Assembly: GCF_014197615.1 (NCBI RefSeq)
Contig: NZ_JACIFY010000010.1
Coordinates: 62,001-126,000, forward strand
DNA length: 64,000 nucleotides
Origin: Rhizobium esperanzae
Lineage (GTDB): Bacteria; Pseudomonadota; Alphaproteobacteria; Rhizobiales; Rhizobiaceae
Direction of reading: 5' to 3'
Position numbers and translations under genes: made by a program. Below the pieces are notes generated by a model, which had not been told where the DNA came from, did not search any database, and saw only the letters and a list, made by a program, of their open reading frames with translations. Shown piece after piece: positions 54,819 through 62,199 of the stretch; the first letter of the stretch is position 1, and each line of letters starts with the position of its first letter.

Positions 54819-54895
54819 GCGGGTGTAGCTCAGTCGGTTAGAGTGCCGGCCTGTCACGCCGGAGGTCGCGGGTTCGAGCCCCGTCACTCGCGCCA
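54819..54895 (+). tRNA. tRNA-Asp (anticodon GUC), copy 1
   Basis: Complete 77-base cloverleaf: acceptor GCGGGTG / CACTCGC, D-arm TAGCTCAGTCGGTTAGAG, anticodon loop CTGTCAC, T-arm GGTTCGAGCC, encoded CCA. Identical to the copy at 54980. Confidence 0.96.
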
Positions 54896-54979
54896 TTTCA
54901 AGTCTTGTAGAACGCAAATGCGATTTGTCGTTCGTCCGGTTTTCTTCATCCCCGCGGCCGCAAATGGCCGGTCCTATGC

Positions 54980-55056
54980 GCGGGTGTAGCTCAGTCGGTT
55001 AGAGTGCCGGCCTGTCACGCCGGAGGTCGCGGGTTCGAGCCCCGTCACTCGCGCCA
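54980..55056 (+). tRNA. tRNA-Asp (anticodon GUC), copy 2
   Basis: Identical 77-base duplicate of the preceding tRNA-Asp, 84 bases further on. The spacers differ, so this is an old or gene-converted tandem duplication. Confidence 0.96.
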
Positions 55057-55303
55057 TTTTCTTCGCAAAGTCATGCAGTTTCCAGGGGTCAGGCATGCAG
55101 CTTCAGGCGGCTTGGGCGGATTTGTCGCGACATCGTTGCATCTGCTTGATAATGTCCGCGCGCGACGCGTCGAATTGCCTCTGTAAATCTCTTGCGCCGG
55201 GGCTTCGGCTGCGCTAACCACGGCTTGTTGCAACGCACGTTCGCTTGCCGGGCATTTGCCCAAATGCGCCGCCTGGCGCCTCCGGCAAGCAGGGATGAAC
55301 ATG

Positions 55304-55669
55304 ATGACTGAACTGCTCAGTTCCTATATTCCGATCGCTATCTTCATTGCTATCGCGCTCGTGATCGGCCTGGCGCTGCTTATCGCGCCGTTTGCCGTCG
55401 CCTTCAAAGCGCCCGATTCGGAAAAGCTTTCGGCTTACGAATGCGGCTTCAACGCTTTCGACGACGCCCGCATGAAGTTCGACATCCGCTTCTACCTCGT
55501 GTCGATCCTCTTCATCATCTTCGACCTCGAAGTCGCCTTCCTCTTCCCCTGGGCCGTTTCCTTCGGCGCCATCGGCTGGTTCGGCTTCTGGTCCATGATG
55601 GTCTTCCTCTTCGTGTTGACCATCGGCTTTATCTATGAATGGAAAAAGGGAGCCCTGGAATGGGAGTAG
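55304..55669 (+). CDS. nuoA: NADH-quinone oxidoreductase subunit A
   Basis: A 121-residue membrane subunit of complex I with three helices. The conserved loop [20 protein letters not shown] between helices 1 and 2 is diagnostic, as is [10 protein letters not shown]. The start at 55304 gives the standard length; ATG codons at 55295 and 55301 are alternatives after AGGGA. First gene of the nuo operon; overlaps nuoB by 10 bases. Confidence 0.96.
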   Translation: MTELLSSYIPIAIFIAIALVIGLALLIAPFAVAFKAPDSEKLSAYECGFNAFDDARMKFDIRFYLVSILFIIFDLEVAFLFPWAVSFGAIGWFGFWSMMVFLFVLTIGFIYEWKKGALEWE

Positions 55670-56244
55670 CCCCTGTGAGCAATCAGCCGCTCGTCGCCCA
55701 GCAGCCGAAGGGGATCATCGATCCCTCCACCGGCAAGCCGATCGGCAGCAACGACGCGTTTTTCGGCGAGATCAACAACGAACTCGCCGATAAGGGTTTC
55801 CTCGTCACCTCGACCGACGAACTGATCAACTGGGCCCGTACCGGCTCGCTGATGTGGATGACCTTCGGTCTTGCCTGTTGCGCCGTCGAAATGATGCAGC
55901 TGTCGATGCCGCGTTACGACGTCGAGCGCTTCGGTTTTGCGCCGCGCGCCTCGCCGCGCCAGTCCGACGTCATGATCGTCGCCGGCACGCTGACCAACAA
56001 GATGGCGCCGGCGCTGCGCAAGGTCTACGACCAGATGCCCGAGCCGCGCTACGTCATCTCGATGGGCTCCTGCGCCAATGGCGGCGGTTACTATCACTAT
56101 TCCTATTCGGTGGTGCGCGGCTGCGACCGCATCGTGCCGATCGATATCTACGTGCCGGGCTGTCCCCCCACGGCAGAGGCGCTGCTCTACGGCGTGCTTC
56201 TGCTGCAGAAGAAGATCCGGCGCACCGGCACGATCGAACGCTAA
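55660..56244 (+). CDS. nuoB: NADH-quinone oxidoreductase subunit B
   Basis: A 194-residue peripheral subunit carrying the terminal 4Fe-4S cluster N2 next to the quinone site. Ligands are the tandem cysteines in L-A-C-C-A-V-E, and those in G-S-C-A-N-G-G-G and P-G-C-P-P. The ATG lies inside the nuoA end (ATGGGAGTAG), showing coupled translation. Confidence 0.97.
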   Translation: MGVAPVSNQPLVAQQPKGIIDPSTGKPIGSNDAFFGEINNELADKGFLVTSTDELINWARTGSLMWMTFGLACCAVEMMQLSMPRYDVERFGFAPRASPRQSDVMIVAGTLTNKMAPALRKVYDQMPEPRYVISMGSCANGGGYYHYSYSVVRGCDRIVPIDIYVPGCPPTAEALLYGVLLLQKKIRRTGTIER

Positions 56245-56262
56245 GGGTTAAGGACTAGGCAT

Positions 56263-56865
56263 ATGAGTGAAGCCCTGACTGAGCTTGCGTCCTACCTTGG
56301 CGAAGCGCGCGGCAATCTGATCGCCGCATCGCAGATGAAGTATGGCGAGCTGACGCTGACGGCGACGGGTGAAAACCTGATCGCGCTGCTGACCTTCCTG
56401 CGCGACGACGCCAAATGCGGCTTCGTCAACCTGATCGATATTTGCGGCGTCGACTGGCCGCAGCGCGAGCTGCGTTTCGACGTCGTCTATCACCTGTTGT
56501 CGCCGAAGCAGAACCTGCGCATCCGCGTCAAAGTCGCAACCGACGAGGATACGCCGGTTCCCTCGGCCTGTGCGGTCCATCCCGGCGCCGACTGGTTCGA
56601 GCGCGAGACGTGGGATATGTACGGCGTGCTCTTCACCGGCCATCCGGATCTGCGCCGCATCCTGACCGATTACGGCTTCGAAGGCCACCCGCTGCGTAAG
56701 GACTTCCCGACCACCGGTTTCGTTGAAGTTCGCTATGACGATGCGGCAAAGCGCGTCGTTTACGAACCTGTAGAGCTGAAGCAGGAATTCCGAAACTTCG
56801 ACTTTATGTCGCCATGGGAAGGCACCGAATACGTGCTGCCCGGCGATGAGAAGGCGAAGCAGTAG
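56263..56865 (+). CDS. nuoC: NADH-quinone oxidoreductase subunit C
   Basis: A 200-residue peripheral subunit (30 kDa type) lining the quinone-site arm. The signature [12 protein letters not shown] and [23 protein letters not shown] are intact. Separate from NuoD, as in other alphaproteobacteria. Two bases after its stop the inverted-repeat cassette begins. Confidence 0.97.
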   Translation: MSEALTELASYLGEARGNLIAASQMKYGELTLTATGENLIALLTFLRDDAKCGFVNLIDICGVDWPQRELRFDVVYHLLSPKQNLRIRVKVATDEDTPVPSACAVHPGADWFERETWDMYGVLFTGHPDLRRILTDYGFEGHPLRKDFPTTGFVEVRYDDAAKRVVYEPVELKQEFRNFDFMSPWEGTEYVLPGDEKAKQ

Positions 56866-56867
56866 AA

Positions 56868-57317
56868 GCGAATAGTGAGTAGCGAATAGCGAATAGTTGG
56901 AAAGGGTCGGCAGACGATAAACTCCTACAAAGATCTCAAGGTCTGGCAGATGGCGATCGATCTCGCGGTGGATTGCTATCAGTTGACCAGAGGATTTCCC
57001 AAGGAGGAGATTTACGGTCTGACGACCCAGATACGCAGGGCGGCGAGTTCGATTGCCGCCAATATAGCTGAAGGACACGGACGTGAGCTCACGGGAAGTT
57101 TCATTCAGTTTCTGCGGATCTCCCAAGGTTCGTTGAAGGAATTGGAAACGCATATGCTCATCTCTCATCGTATCGGCCTGATCGACGAGGGAGAGTTCAG
57201 GCAGATGACCGGAAAATGCGACGAGATCGGACGGATGATCCGAGCGTTGATACGGAGTCTCCAGGAGAAGTGATGAGACCGAACGAAACTACTCGCTATT
57301 CGCCATTCGCTATTCGC
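56868..57317 (+). mobile_element. Mini-cassette: four-helix-bundle gene flanked by inverted 7-base repeat arrays
   Basis: A 450-base insert between nuoC and nuoD. The left end is four 7-base units GCGAATA, GTGAGTA, GCGAATA, GCGAATA (56868-56895). The right end, read on the minus strand, is GCGAATA, GCGAATG, GCGAATA, GCGAGTA (57290-57317). They enclose one gene of the 23S rRNA intervening-sequence protein family. The arrays are the terminal inverted repeats of the insert. No transposase is present, so movement would need help from elsewhere or an unknown mechanism. Confidence 0.65.
56950..57273 (+). CDS. Four-helix bundle protein (23S rRNA intervening-sequence family)
   Basis: At least 107 residues, all helical: [54 protein letters not shown] and a final R-A-L-I-R-S-L. 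These are the signatures of the four-helix-bundle (S23/IVP) family, distant relatives of the Avd proteins of diversity-generating retroelements. Members typically begin S-Y-K-D-L-K-V-W-Q, which is encoded here just upstream (56923-56949) but with ATA at 56917 as the only plausible start. So the true protein may use ATA (118 residues) or be N-terminally damaged. The function is unknown. Confidence 0.85.
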   Translation: MAIDLAVDCYQLTRGFPKEEIYGLTTQIRRAASSIAANIAEGHGRELTGSFIQFLRISQGSLKELETHMLISHRIGLIDEGEFRQMTGKCDEIGRMIRALIRSLQEK

Positions 57318-57352
57318 TTGATTGGCAGCGCGTTTGGCACGGAGCACGCAGC

Positions 57353-58543
57353 ATGACCGAACATAACGTCCGCAACTTCAACATCAATTTCGGACCGCAG
57401 CATCCGGCGGCGCACGGCGTTCTTCGTCTTGTCCTGGAGCTTGACGGCGAAATTGTGGAGCGGGTCGATCCGCATATCGGCCTGCTGCATCGCGGCACCG
57501 AGAAGCTGATCGAGACCAAGACCTATCTGCAGGCCGTGCCCTATTTCGATCGCCTCGACTATGTCGCGCCGATGAACCAGGAGCATGCCTATGCGATGGC
57601 GGTGGAAAAGCTGCTCGGCATCGAGATTCCGATCCGCGGCCAGCTGATCCGCGTTCTCTATTCGGAGATCGGCCGCATCCTCTCGCATCTCCTGAACGTC
57701 ACGACGCAGGCCATGGACGTCGGCGCGCTGACGCCGCCGCTCTGGGGCTTCGAAGAGCGTGAAAAGCTGATGGTGTTCTACGAGCGTGCCAGCGGTTCGC
57801 GCATGCACGCCGCTTACGTCCGTCCGGGCGGCGTCCATCAGGACCTGCCGGAACAGCTGGTGCAGGATATCGGCGACTGGTGCGATCCCTTCCTGAAGGC
57901 GCTCGACGACATCGACAATCTGTTGACCGGCAACCGCATCTTCAAGCAGCGCAACGTCGATATCGGCGTCGTCTCGCTGGAGGATTGCTGGGCCTGGGGC
58001 TTTTCCGGCGTCATGGTGCGCGGTTCGGGTGCGGCCTGGGATCTGCGTCGCGCCCAGCCCTATGAATGTTATTCCGATCTCGAATTCGACATTCCGATCG
58101 GCAAGAACGGCGATAACTACGACCGTTATCTGATCCGCATGATCGAGATGCGCCAATCGGTGCGCATCATGAAGCAATGCGTCAATCGCCTGTTGTCGGA
58201 TGCCAAGACCGGTCCTTATTCGTCGATCGACGGTAAGGTCGTGCCGCCGAAGCGCGGCGAGATGAAGCGCTCGATGGAAGCGCTGATCCACCACTTCAAG
58301 CTCTATACCGAAGGCTACCACGTGCCGGCCGGCGAAGTTTACGCCGCCGTCGAGGCGCCGAAGGGCGAGTTCGGCGTCTATCTCGTCTCCGACGGCACCA
58401 ACAAGCCCTATCGCTGCAAGATCCGCGCTCCGGGTTACGCCCATCTGCAGGCGATGGACTTCATGTGCCGCGGCCATCAGCTTGCCGACGTCGCAGCCGT
58501 TCTCGGCTCGCTCGACATCGTCTTCGGCGAGGTGGACCGCTGA
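57353..58543 (+). CDS. nuoD: NADH-quinone oxidoreductase subunit D
   Basis: A 396-residue peripheral subunit (49 kDa type) forming the quinone pocket with NuoB. Conserved: [31 protein letters not shown] and the C-terminal D-I-V-F-G-E-V-D-R. Start with GCACGCAGC upstream, a weak ribosome site. It is separated from nuoC by the inserted cassette, so its expression depends on transcription through the insert. Confidence 0.97.
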   Translation: MTEHNVRNFNINFGPQHPAAHGVLRLVLELDGEIVERVDPHIGLLHRGTEKLIETKTYLQAVPYFDRLDYVAPMNQEHAYAMAVEKLLGIEIPIRGQLIRVLYSEIGRILSHLLNVTTQAMDVGALTPPLWGFEEREKLMVFYERASGSRMHAAYVRPGGVHQDLPEQLVQDIGDWCDPFLKALDDIDNLLTGNRIFKQRNVDIGVVSLEDCWAWGFSGVMVRGSGAAWDLRRAQPYECYSDLEFDIPIGKNGDNYDRYLIRMIEMRQSVRIMKQCVNRLLSDAKTGPYSSIDGKVVPPKRGEMKRSMEALIHHFKLYTEGYHVPAGEVYAAVEAPKGEFGVYLVSDGTNKPYRCKIRAPGYAHLQAMDFMCRGHQLADVAAVLGSLDIVFGEVDR

Positions 58544-58815
58544 TGCAGCGTCTGCCGCTTGCCGTCGCACTCCTTCTTGCGGCATCCGGGGTTTCGGCTC
58601 AGGAGGCCGATACCCTCGGCACGCCGCTCGGCCATAAGGAAGTGACGCCGCCGGCGGCGCAAACGTCCATGGGCGATCTTTTGTCCAAGGGCTATCAGAT
58701 CAAGGCTGCCATTCCGAATGGCAGCAAATTCGTCGTATTTATGCAGAAAGACCAGTCGGCCTATGCCTGCGAAATGCAGTCTTTGACCGCTTCGCGGTGT
58801 GGAACCCTAAACTGA
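58543..58815 (+). CDS. Small exported protein between nuoD and nuoE
   Basis: A 90-residue protein with a signal peptide ([20 protein letters not shown]) and a short mature part containing D-L-L-S-K-G-Y-Q-I-K-A-A-I-P and two cysteines near the end (Y-A-C-E-M and S-R-C-G). Its ATG overlaps the nuoD stop by one base (TGATG), so it is translated with the complex I genes. Function unknown; an accessory periplasmic factor is possible (inference). Confidence 0.75.
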   Translation: MQRLPLAVALLLAASGVSAQEADTLGTPLGHKEVTPPAAQTSMGDLLSKGYQIKAAIPNGSKFVVFMQKDQSAYACEMQSLTASRCGTLN

Positions 58816-58831
58816 TAAGGCGTGAGGAAGA

Positions 58832-59989
58832 ATGTCCGTTCGTCGATTAGCCGAAGATCAATTTCAGCCTGCCGCATTCGCTTTCAGCGATGAAAATGCG
58901 GTCTGGGCGGACAAGACGATCCAGAAATACCCCGCCGGCCGCCAGCAATCGGCGGTCATCCCGCTGTTGATGCGGGCGCAGGAGCAGGACGGCTGGGTCA
59001 CGCGCGCGGCGATCGAAAAGATCGCCGACATGCTCGACATGGCCTATATCAGGGTGCTCGAAGTCGCGACCTTCTATACGCAGTTTCAGCTGCATCCCGT
59101 CGGCACCCGCGCCCATGTCCAGGTCTGCGGCACGACGCCCTGCATGCTGCGCGGCTCGGAAGCGCTGATGTCGGTCTGCAAGAGCAAGATTCATGCCCAT
59201 GCCTTCGAGCGCAATGCCGAAGGCACGCTGTCCTGGGAAGAGGTCGAATGTCTTGGCGCCTGCGTCAACGCCCCTATGGTGATGATTGGCAAGGACACCT
59301 ATGAGGACCTGACCCCCGAGCGCCTCGAAGAGATCATCGATACCTTTGCCGCCGGCAATGGCGCCAGCATCAAGCCGGGCACCCAGATCGATCGCATATT
59401 CTCGGCACCCGAAGGCGGCCTGACCTCGCTGACGACGGAAGAGCCGAAGGCAAGGACACGCGCCAAGAAGACCGATGCCGAAACCATTTCGGCCCCGGTC
59501 GACGCCGCCCCGGTTCCGCCGTCGGAGGCCGCCCGCCCGAAGAGCACCGATGCCGAGACCAATGCCGCCTTGAAGACGCCAGCAACGGCGCCGAAGGCCG
59601 CGGCCAAGAATGCCAAGGCCGCCGAGCAGCAGCCGATATCGGGCACTGCGGCTGCCGAGCCGGCGCCGGTCAAGGCCGAAGCCGCCTCGGCGGCAAAGCC
59701 TGCCCTGACCGACAAAAACCGTCCGGCCGGCATCGAAAAGCCTGCCGCAGCGGACGATCTGAAGATGATCTCCGGCGTCGGCCCGAAGATCGAGGCGACG
59801 CTGAACGAAATCGGCATCTTCACCTTCTCGCAGGTCGCGGGCTGGAAGAAGGCCGAGCGCGAATGGGTCGACGGCTACCTGAACTTCCGCGGCCGCATCG
59901 AGCGCGACGACTGGGTCAAGCAGGCCAAGGCGCTCGCCAAGGGCGGCGAAGCGGAATATATCAAGGTCTTCGGCAAGAAGCCGCGGTAA
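58832..59989 (+). CDS. nuoE: NADH-quinone oxidoreductase subunit E with C-terminal extension
   Basis: A 385-residue protein. Residues 1-180 are a normal 24 kDa subunit with a 2Fe-2S cluster: C-G-T-T-P-C (about 99-104) and C-L-G-A-C (about 140-144). A low-complexity Ala/Pro/Lys linker (190-300) joins a C-terminal helix-hairpin-helix-like domain (about 308-380: D-L-K-M-I-S-G-V-G-P-K-I-E-A-T-L-N). Ordinary NuoE has about 170 residues. A related domain ends the protein at 61307. Confidence 0.95.
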   Translation: MSVRRLAEDQFQPAAFAFSDENAVWADKTIQKYPAGRQQSAVIPLLMRAQEQDGWVTRAAIEKIADMLDMAYIRVLEVATFYTQFQLHPVGTRAHVQVCGTTPCMLRGSEALMSVCKSKIHAHAFERNAEGTLSWEEVECLGACVNAPMVMIGKDTYEDLTPERLEEIIDTFAAGNGASIKPGTQIDRIFSAPEGGLTSLTTEEPKARTRAKKTDAETISAPVDAAPVPPSEAARPKSTDAETNAALKTPATAPKAAAKNAKAAEQQPISGTAAAEPAPVKAEAASAAKPALTDKNRPAGIEKPAAADDLKMISGVGPKIEATLNEIGIFTFSQVAGWKKAEREWVDGYLNFRGRIERDDWVKQAKALAKGGEAEYIKVFGKKPR

Positions 59990-59999
59990 GAGGTGAAGC

Positions 60000-61304
60000 A
60001 TGTTACAAGATAAAGACCGCATCTTTACCAACATCTACGGCCTCAAGGACAAGTCCCTGAAGGGCGCGATGAGCCGCGGCCACTGGGACGGCACCAAGCA
60101 GATCCTCGAAAAGGGCCGCGACTGGATCATCAACGAGATGAAGGCATCGGGCCTGCGCGGTCGCGGCGGCGCCGGCTTCCCCACCGGCCTCAAATGGTCC
60201 TTCATGCCGAAGGAAAGCGACGGCCGCCCGCATTACCTCGTCGTCAACGCCGACGAATCGGAGCCCGGCACCTGCAAGGATCGCGACATCATGCGCCACG
60301 ATCCGCATACGCTGATCGAAGGCTGCGTCATCGCGAGCTTCGCCATGGGCGCCAATGCGGCCTATATCTACGTGCGCGGCGAATATGTAAGAGAGCGCGA
60401 AGCGCTGCAGGCGGCGATCGACGAATGTTATGACTACGGCTTGCTCGGCAAGAACAACAAGCTCGGCTGGGACATGGACATCTTCGTCCATCACGGCGCC
60501 GGCGCCTATATCTGCGGCGAGGAAACCGCGCTGCTCGAAAGCCTGGAAGGCAAGAAGGGCCAGCCGCGCCTGAAGCCGCCATTCCCGGCCAATATGGGCC
60601 TCTACGGCTGCCCGACGACCGTCAATAACGTCGAATCGATCGCCGTCGCGCCGACCATCCTGCGCCGCGGCGCCGGCTGGTTCTCGGCCATCGGCCGTCC
60701 GAACAATGTCGGCACCAAGCTGTTCATGCTCTCCGGCCACGTCAACAAGCCGTGCACGGTCGAAGAGGAAATGGGCATCACCTTCCGCGAGCTGGTCGAC
60801 CGCCACGCCGGCGGCATCCGCGGCGGCTGGGACAATCTGCTCGCCGTCATTCCGGGCGGCGCATCCTGCCCGATCGTTCCGGCCAAGGACATTATCGACT
60901 GCCCGATGGATTTCGACGGCCTGCGCGGCGTCGGTTCCTCCTTCGGCACGGCCGCCGCGATCGTCATGGACAAGTCCACCGACGTCATCAAGGCGATCGC
61001 CCGCATCTCCGCCTTCTTCAAGCATGAGAGCTGCGGCCAGTGCACGCCCTGCCGCGAAGGCACGGGCTGGATGTGGCGCGTGATGGAGCGCATGGCCAAG
61101 GGCAATGCCCAGAAGCGCGAAATCGACATGCTGTTCCAGGTGACGAAGCAAATCGAAGGCCACACTATCTGCGCCCTCGGCGACGCCGCCGCATGGCCGG
61201 TGCAGGGTCTGATCCGTAACTTCCGTCCCGAGATCGAAAAGCGCATCGACCAGTATACGGCGAGCGCGCTCGATCACGGCGCGGTTCTGGAGGCGGCTGA
61301 ATAA
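60000..61304 (+). CDS. nuoF: NADH-quinone oxidoreductase subunit F
   Basis: A 434-residue NADH dehydrogenase subunit (51 kDa type). The NADH/FMN motif is [13 protein letters not shown] (about residue 46), with F-M-N contacts in N-A-D-E-S-E-P-G-T and Y-I-C-G-E-E-T-A-L. The N3 4Fe-4S ligands are [12 protein letters not shown] and T-I-C-A-L-G-D-A-A. Starts ten bases after nuoE with GAGGTGAAGC upstream. Confidence 0.97.
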   Translation: MLQDKDRIFTNIYGLKDKSLKGAMSRGHWDGTKQILEKGRDWIINEMKASGLRGRGGAGFPTGLKWSFMPKESDGRPHYLVVNADESEPGTCKDRDIMRHDPHTLIEGCVIASFAMGANAAYIYVRGEYVREREALQAAIDECYDYGLLGKNNKLGWDMDIFVHHGAGAYICGEETALLESLEGKKGQPRLKPPFPANMGLYGCPTTVNNVESIAVAPTILRRGAGWFSAIGRPNNVGTKLFMLSGHVNKPCTVEEEMGITFRELVDRHAGGIRGGWDNLLAVIPGGASCPIVPAKDIIDCPMDFDGLRGVGSSFGTAAAIVMDKSTDVIKAIARISAFFKHESCGQCTPCREGTGWMWRVMERMAKGNAQKREIDMLFQVTKQIEGHTICALGDAAAWPVQGLIRNFRPEIEKRIDQYTASALDHGAVLEAAE

Positions 61305-61306
61305 TC

Positions 61307-61975
61307 ATGGCGGACAAGGCATCCGACAGCAGGAAGAAGGAAGAGGCAGCCGATTTCGCGGCCGGCTTTGGCCGGCTTGCTGCCGAGATGCTGGAAAATG
61401 CGCGGGCAATGCCGGTGCATCCGCTGATGGCGCAACCCGCCGCAGCCTTTGCCGCCGCGACCGCGATCGGCTTCGGCCTGTCGACCCAGATGGCCGGCGC
61501 CTTTTTCGGCGCCTTCCAGAGCGCGCTGGAAACGACCGGCAAGGTCGCTGCCGCCCTCGACGATACGCCGCCGGATGCGCTGGCGCCCGACGTCGAGATC
61601 CGGCCGGAGAATATTCGCCCGCCCGTCAAGGCTGACGCCAGGCCGGCGGCCGAGAAGAGGGCAGGGCCGAGACTGACGGTCGTCAGGCCGGTCAGCGAGC
61701 CGGCGCCGGCAAGCCAGCCGCAGCCCGCCGTCAAGGCCAAGCCGGTGGCACGGACCAGAAAGACCGACGATCTGAAGCTGATCGCCGGCATCGGCCCGAA
61801 GCTCGAGCAGGTGCTGAACGGCAAGGGCATTCGCAGCTTCGCCGAGATTGCCGCCTGGAGCGACGAGGAAATCGTCAAGCTCGATGCTGAACTCGGTTTC
61901 AACGGCCGCATCGGCCGCGACGACTGGACTGGCCAGGCGAAAGTTCTGGCCGGACGGGGCCGTAGAAGGAAATGA
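61307..61975 (+). CDS. Complex-I-operon protein with NuoE-like C-terminal domain
   Basis: A 222-residue protein placed two bases after nuoF. The N-terminal half is helical and Ala-rich with a possible membrane-associated stretch (A-A-A-F-A-A-A-T-A-I-G-F-G-L); the middle is a Pro/Lys linker. Residues about 148-220 (D-D-L-K-L-I-A-G-I-G-P-K-L-E-Q-V-L-N and G-R-I-G-R-D-D-W) match the C-terminal domain of the NuoE encoded upstream. The first half resembles phasin-like helices, only weakly. Function unknown. Confidence 0.8.
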   Translation: MADKASDSRKKEEAADFAAGFGRLAAEMLENARAMPVHPLMAQPAAAFAAATAIGFGLSTQMAGAFFGAFQSALETTGKVAAALDDTPPDALAPDVEIRPENIRPPVKADARPAAEKRAGPRLTVVRPVSEPAPASQPQPAVKAKPVARTRKTDDLKLIAGIGPKLEQVLNGKGIRSFAEIAAWSDEEIVKLDAELGFNGRIGRDDWTGQAKVLAGRGRRRK

Positions 61976-62199
61976 ACTGTCCGGCCGGATCAATCGGCCG
62001 GAAATAAGGGCAGATCGGCGGACGGGCGGGGGCCTCAAGCTGCAGATGCCGGTGCGGGTTCCGGACCTGGAACGCGCGATAGAGAATTTGGGCGACATCC
62101 GCTGTCGGCAGGACGAAAGATCCGGCTTGGCAATGAGACTGTTGCAAAAATAGGTTTGTTTGCCGTCATCAGGCAAACGGGAAACAGGACTGAGCGACG
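61976..62199. other. Short gap before nuoG
   Basis: 224 bases without a gene. No terminator is seen, so transcription probably continues into nuoG. Confidence 0.4.

Noticed and set aside
54830-55050. tRNA-Asp pair as an integration duplicate (attL/attR)
   Set aside because: Both copies are complete and only 84 bases apart, with no integrase between; a plain tandem duplication explains it.
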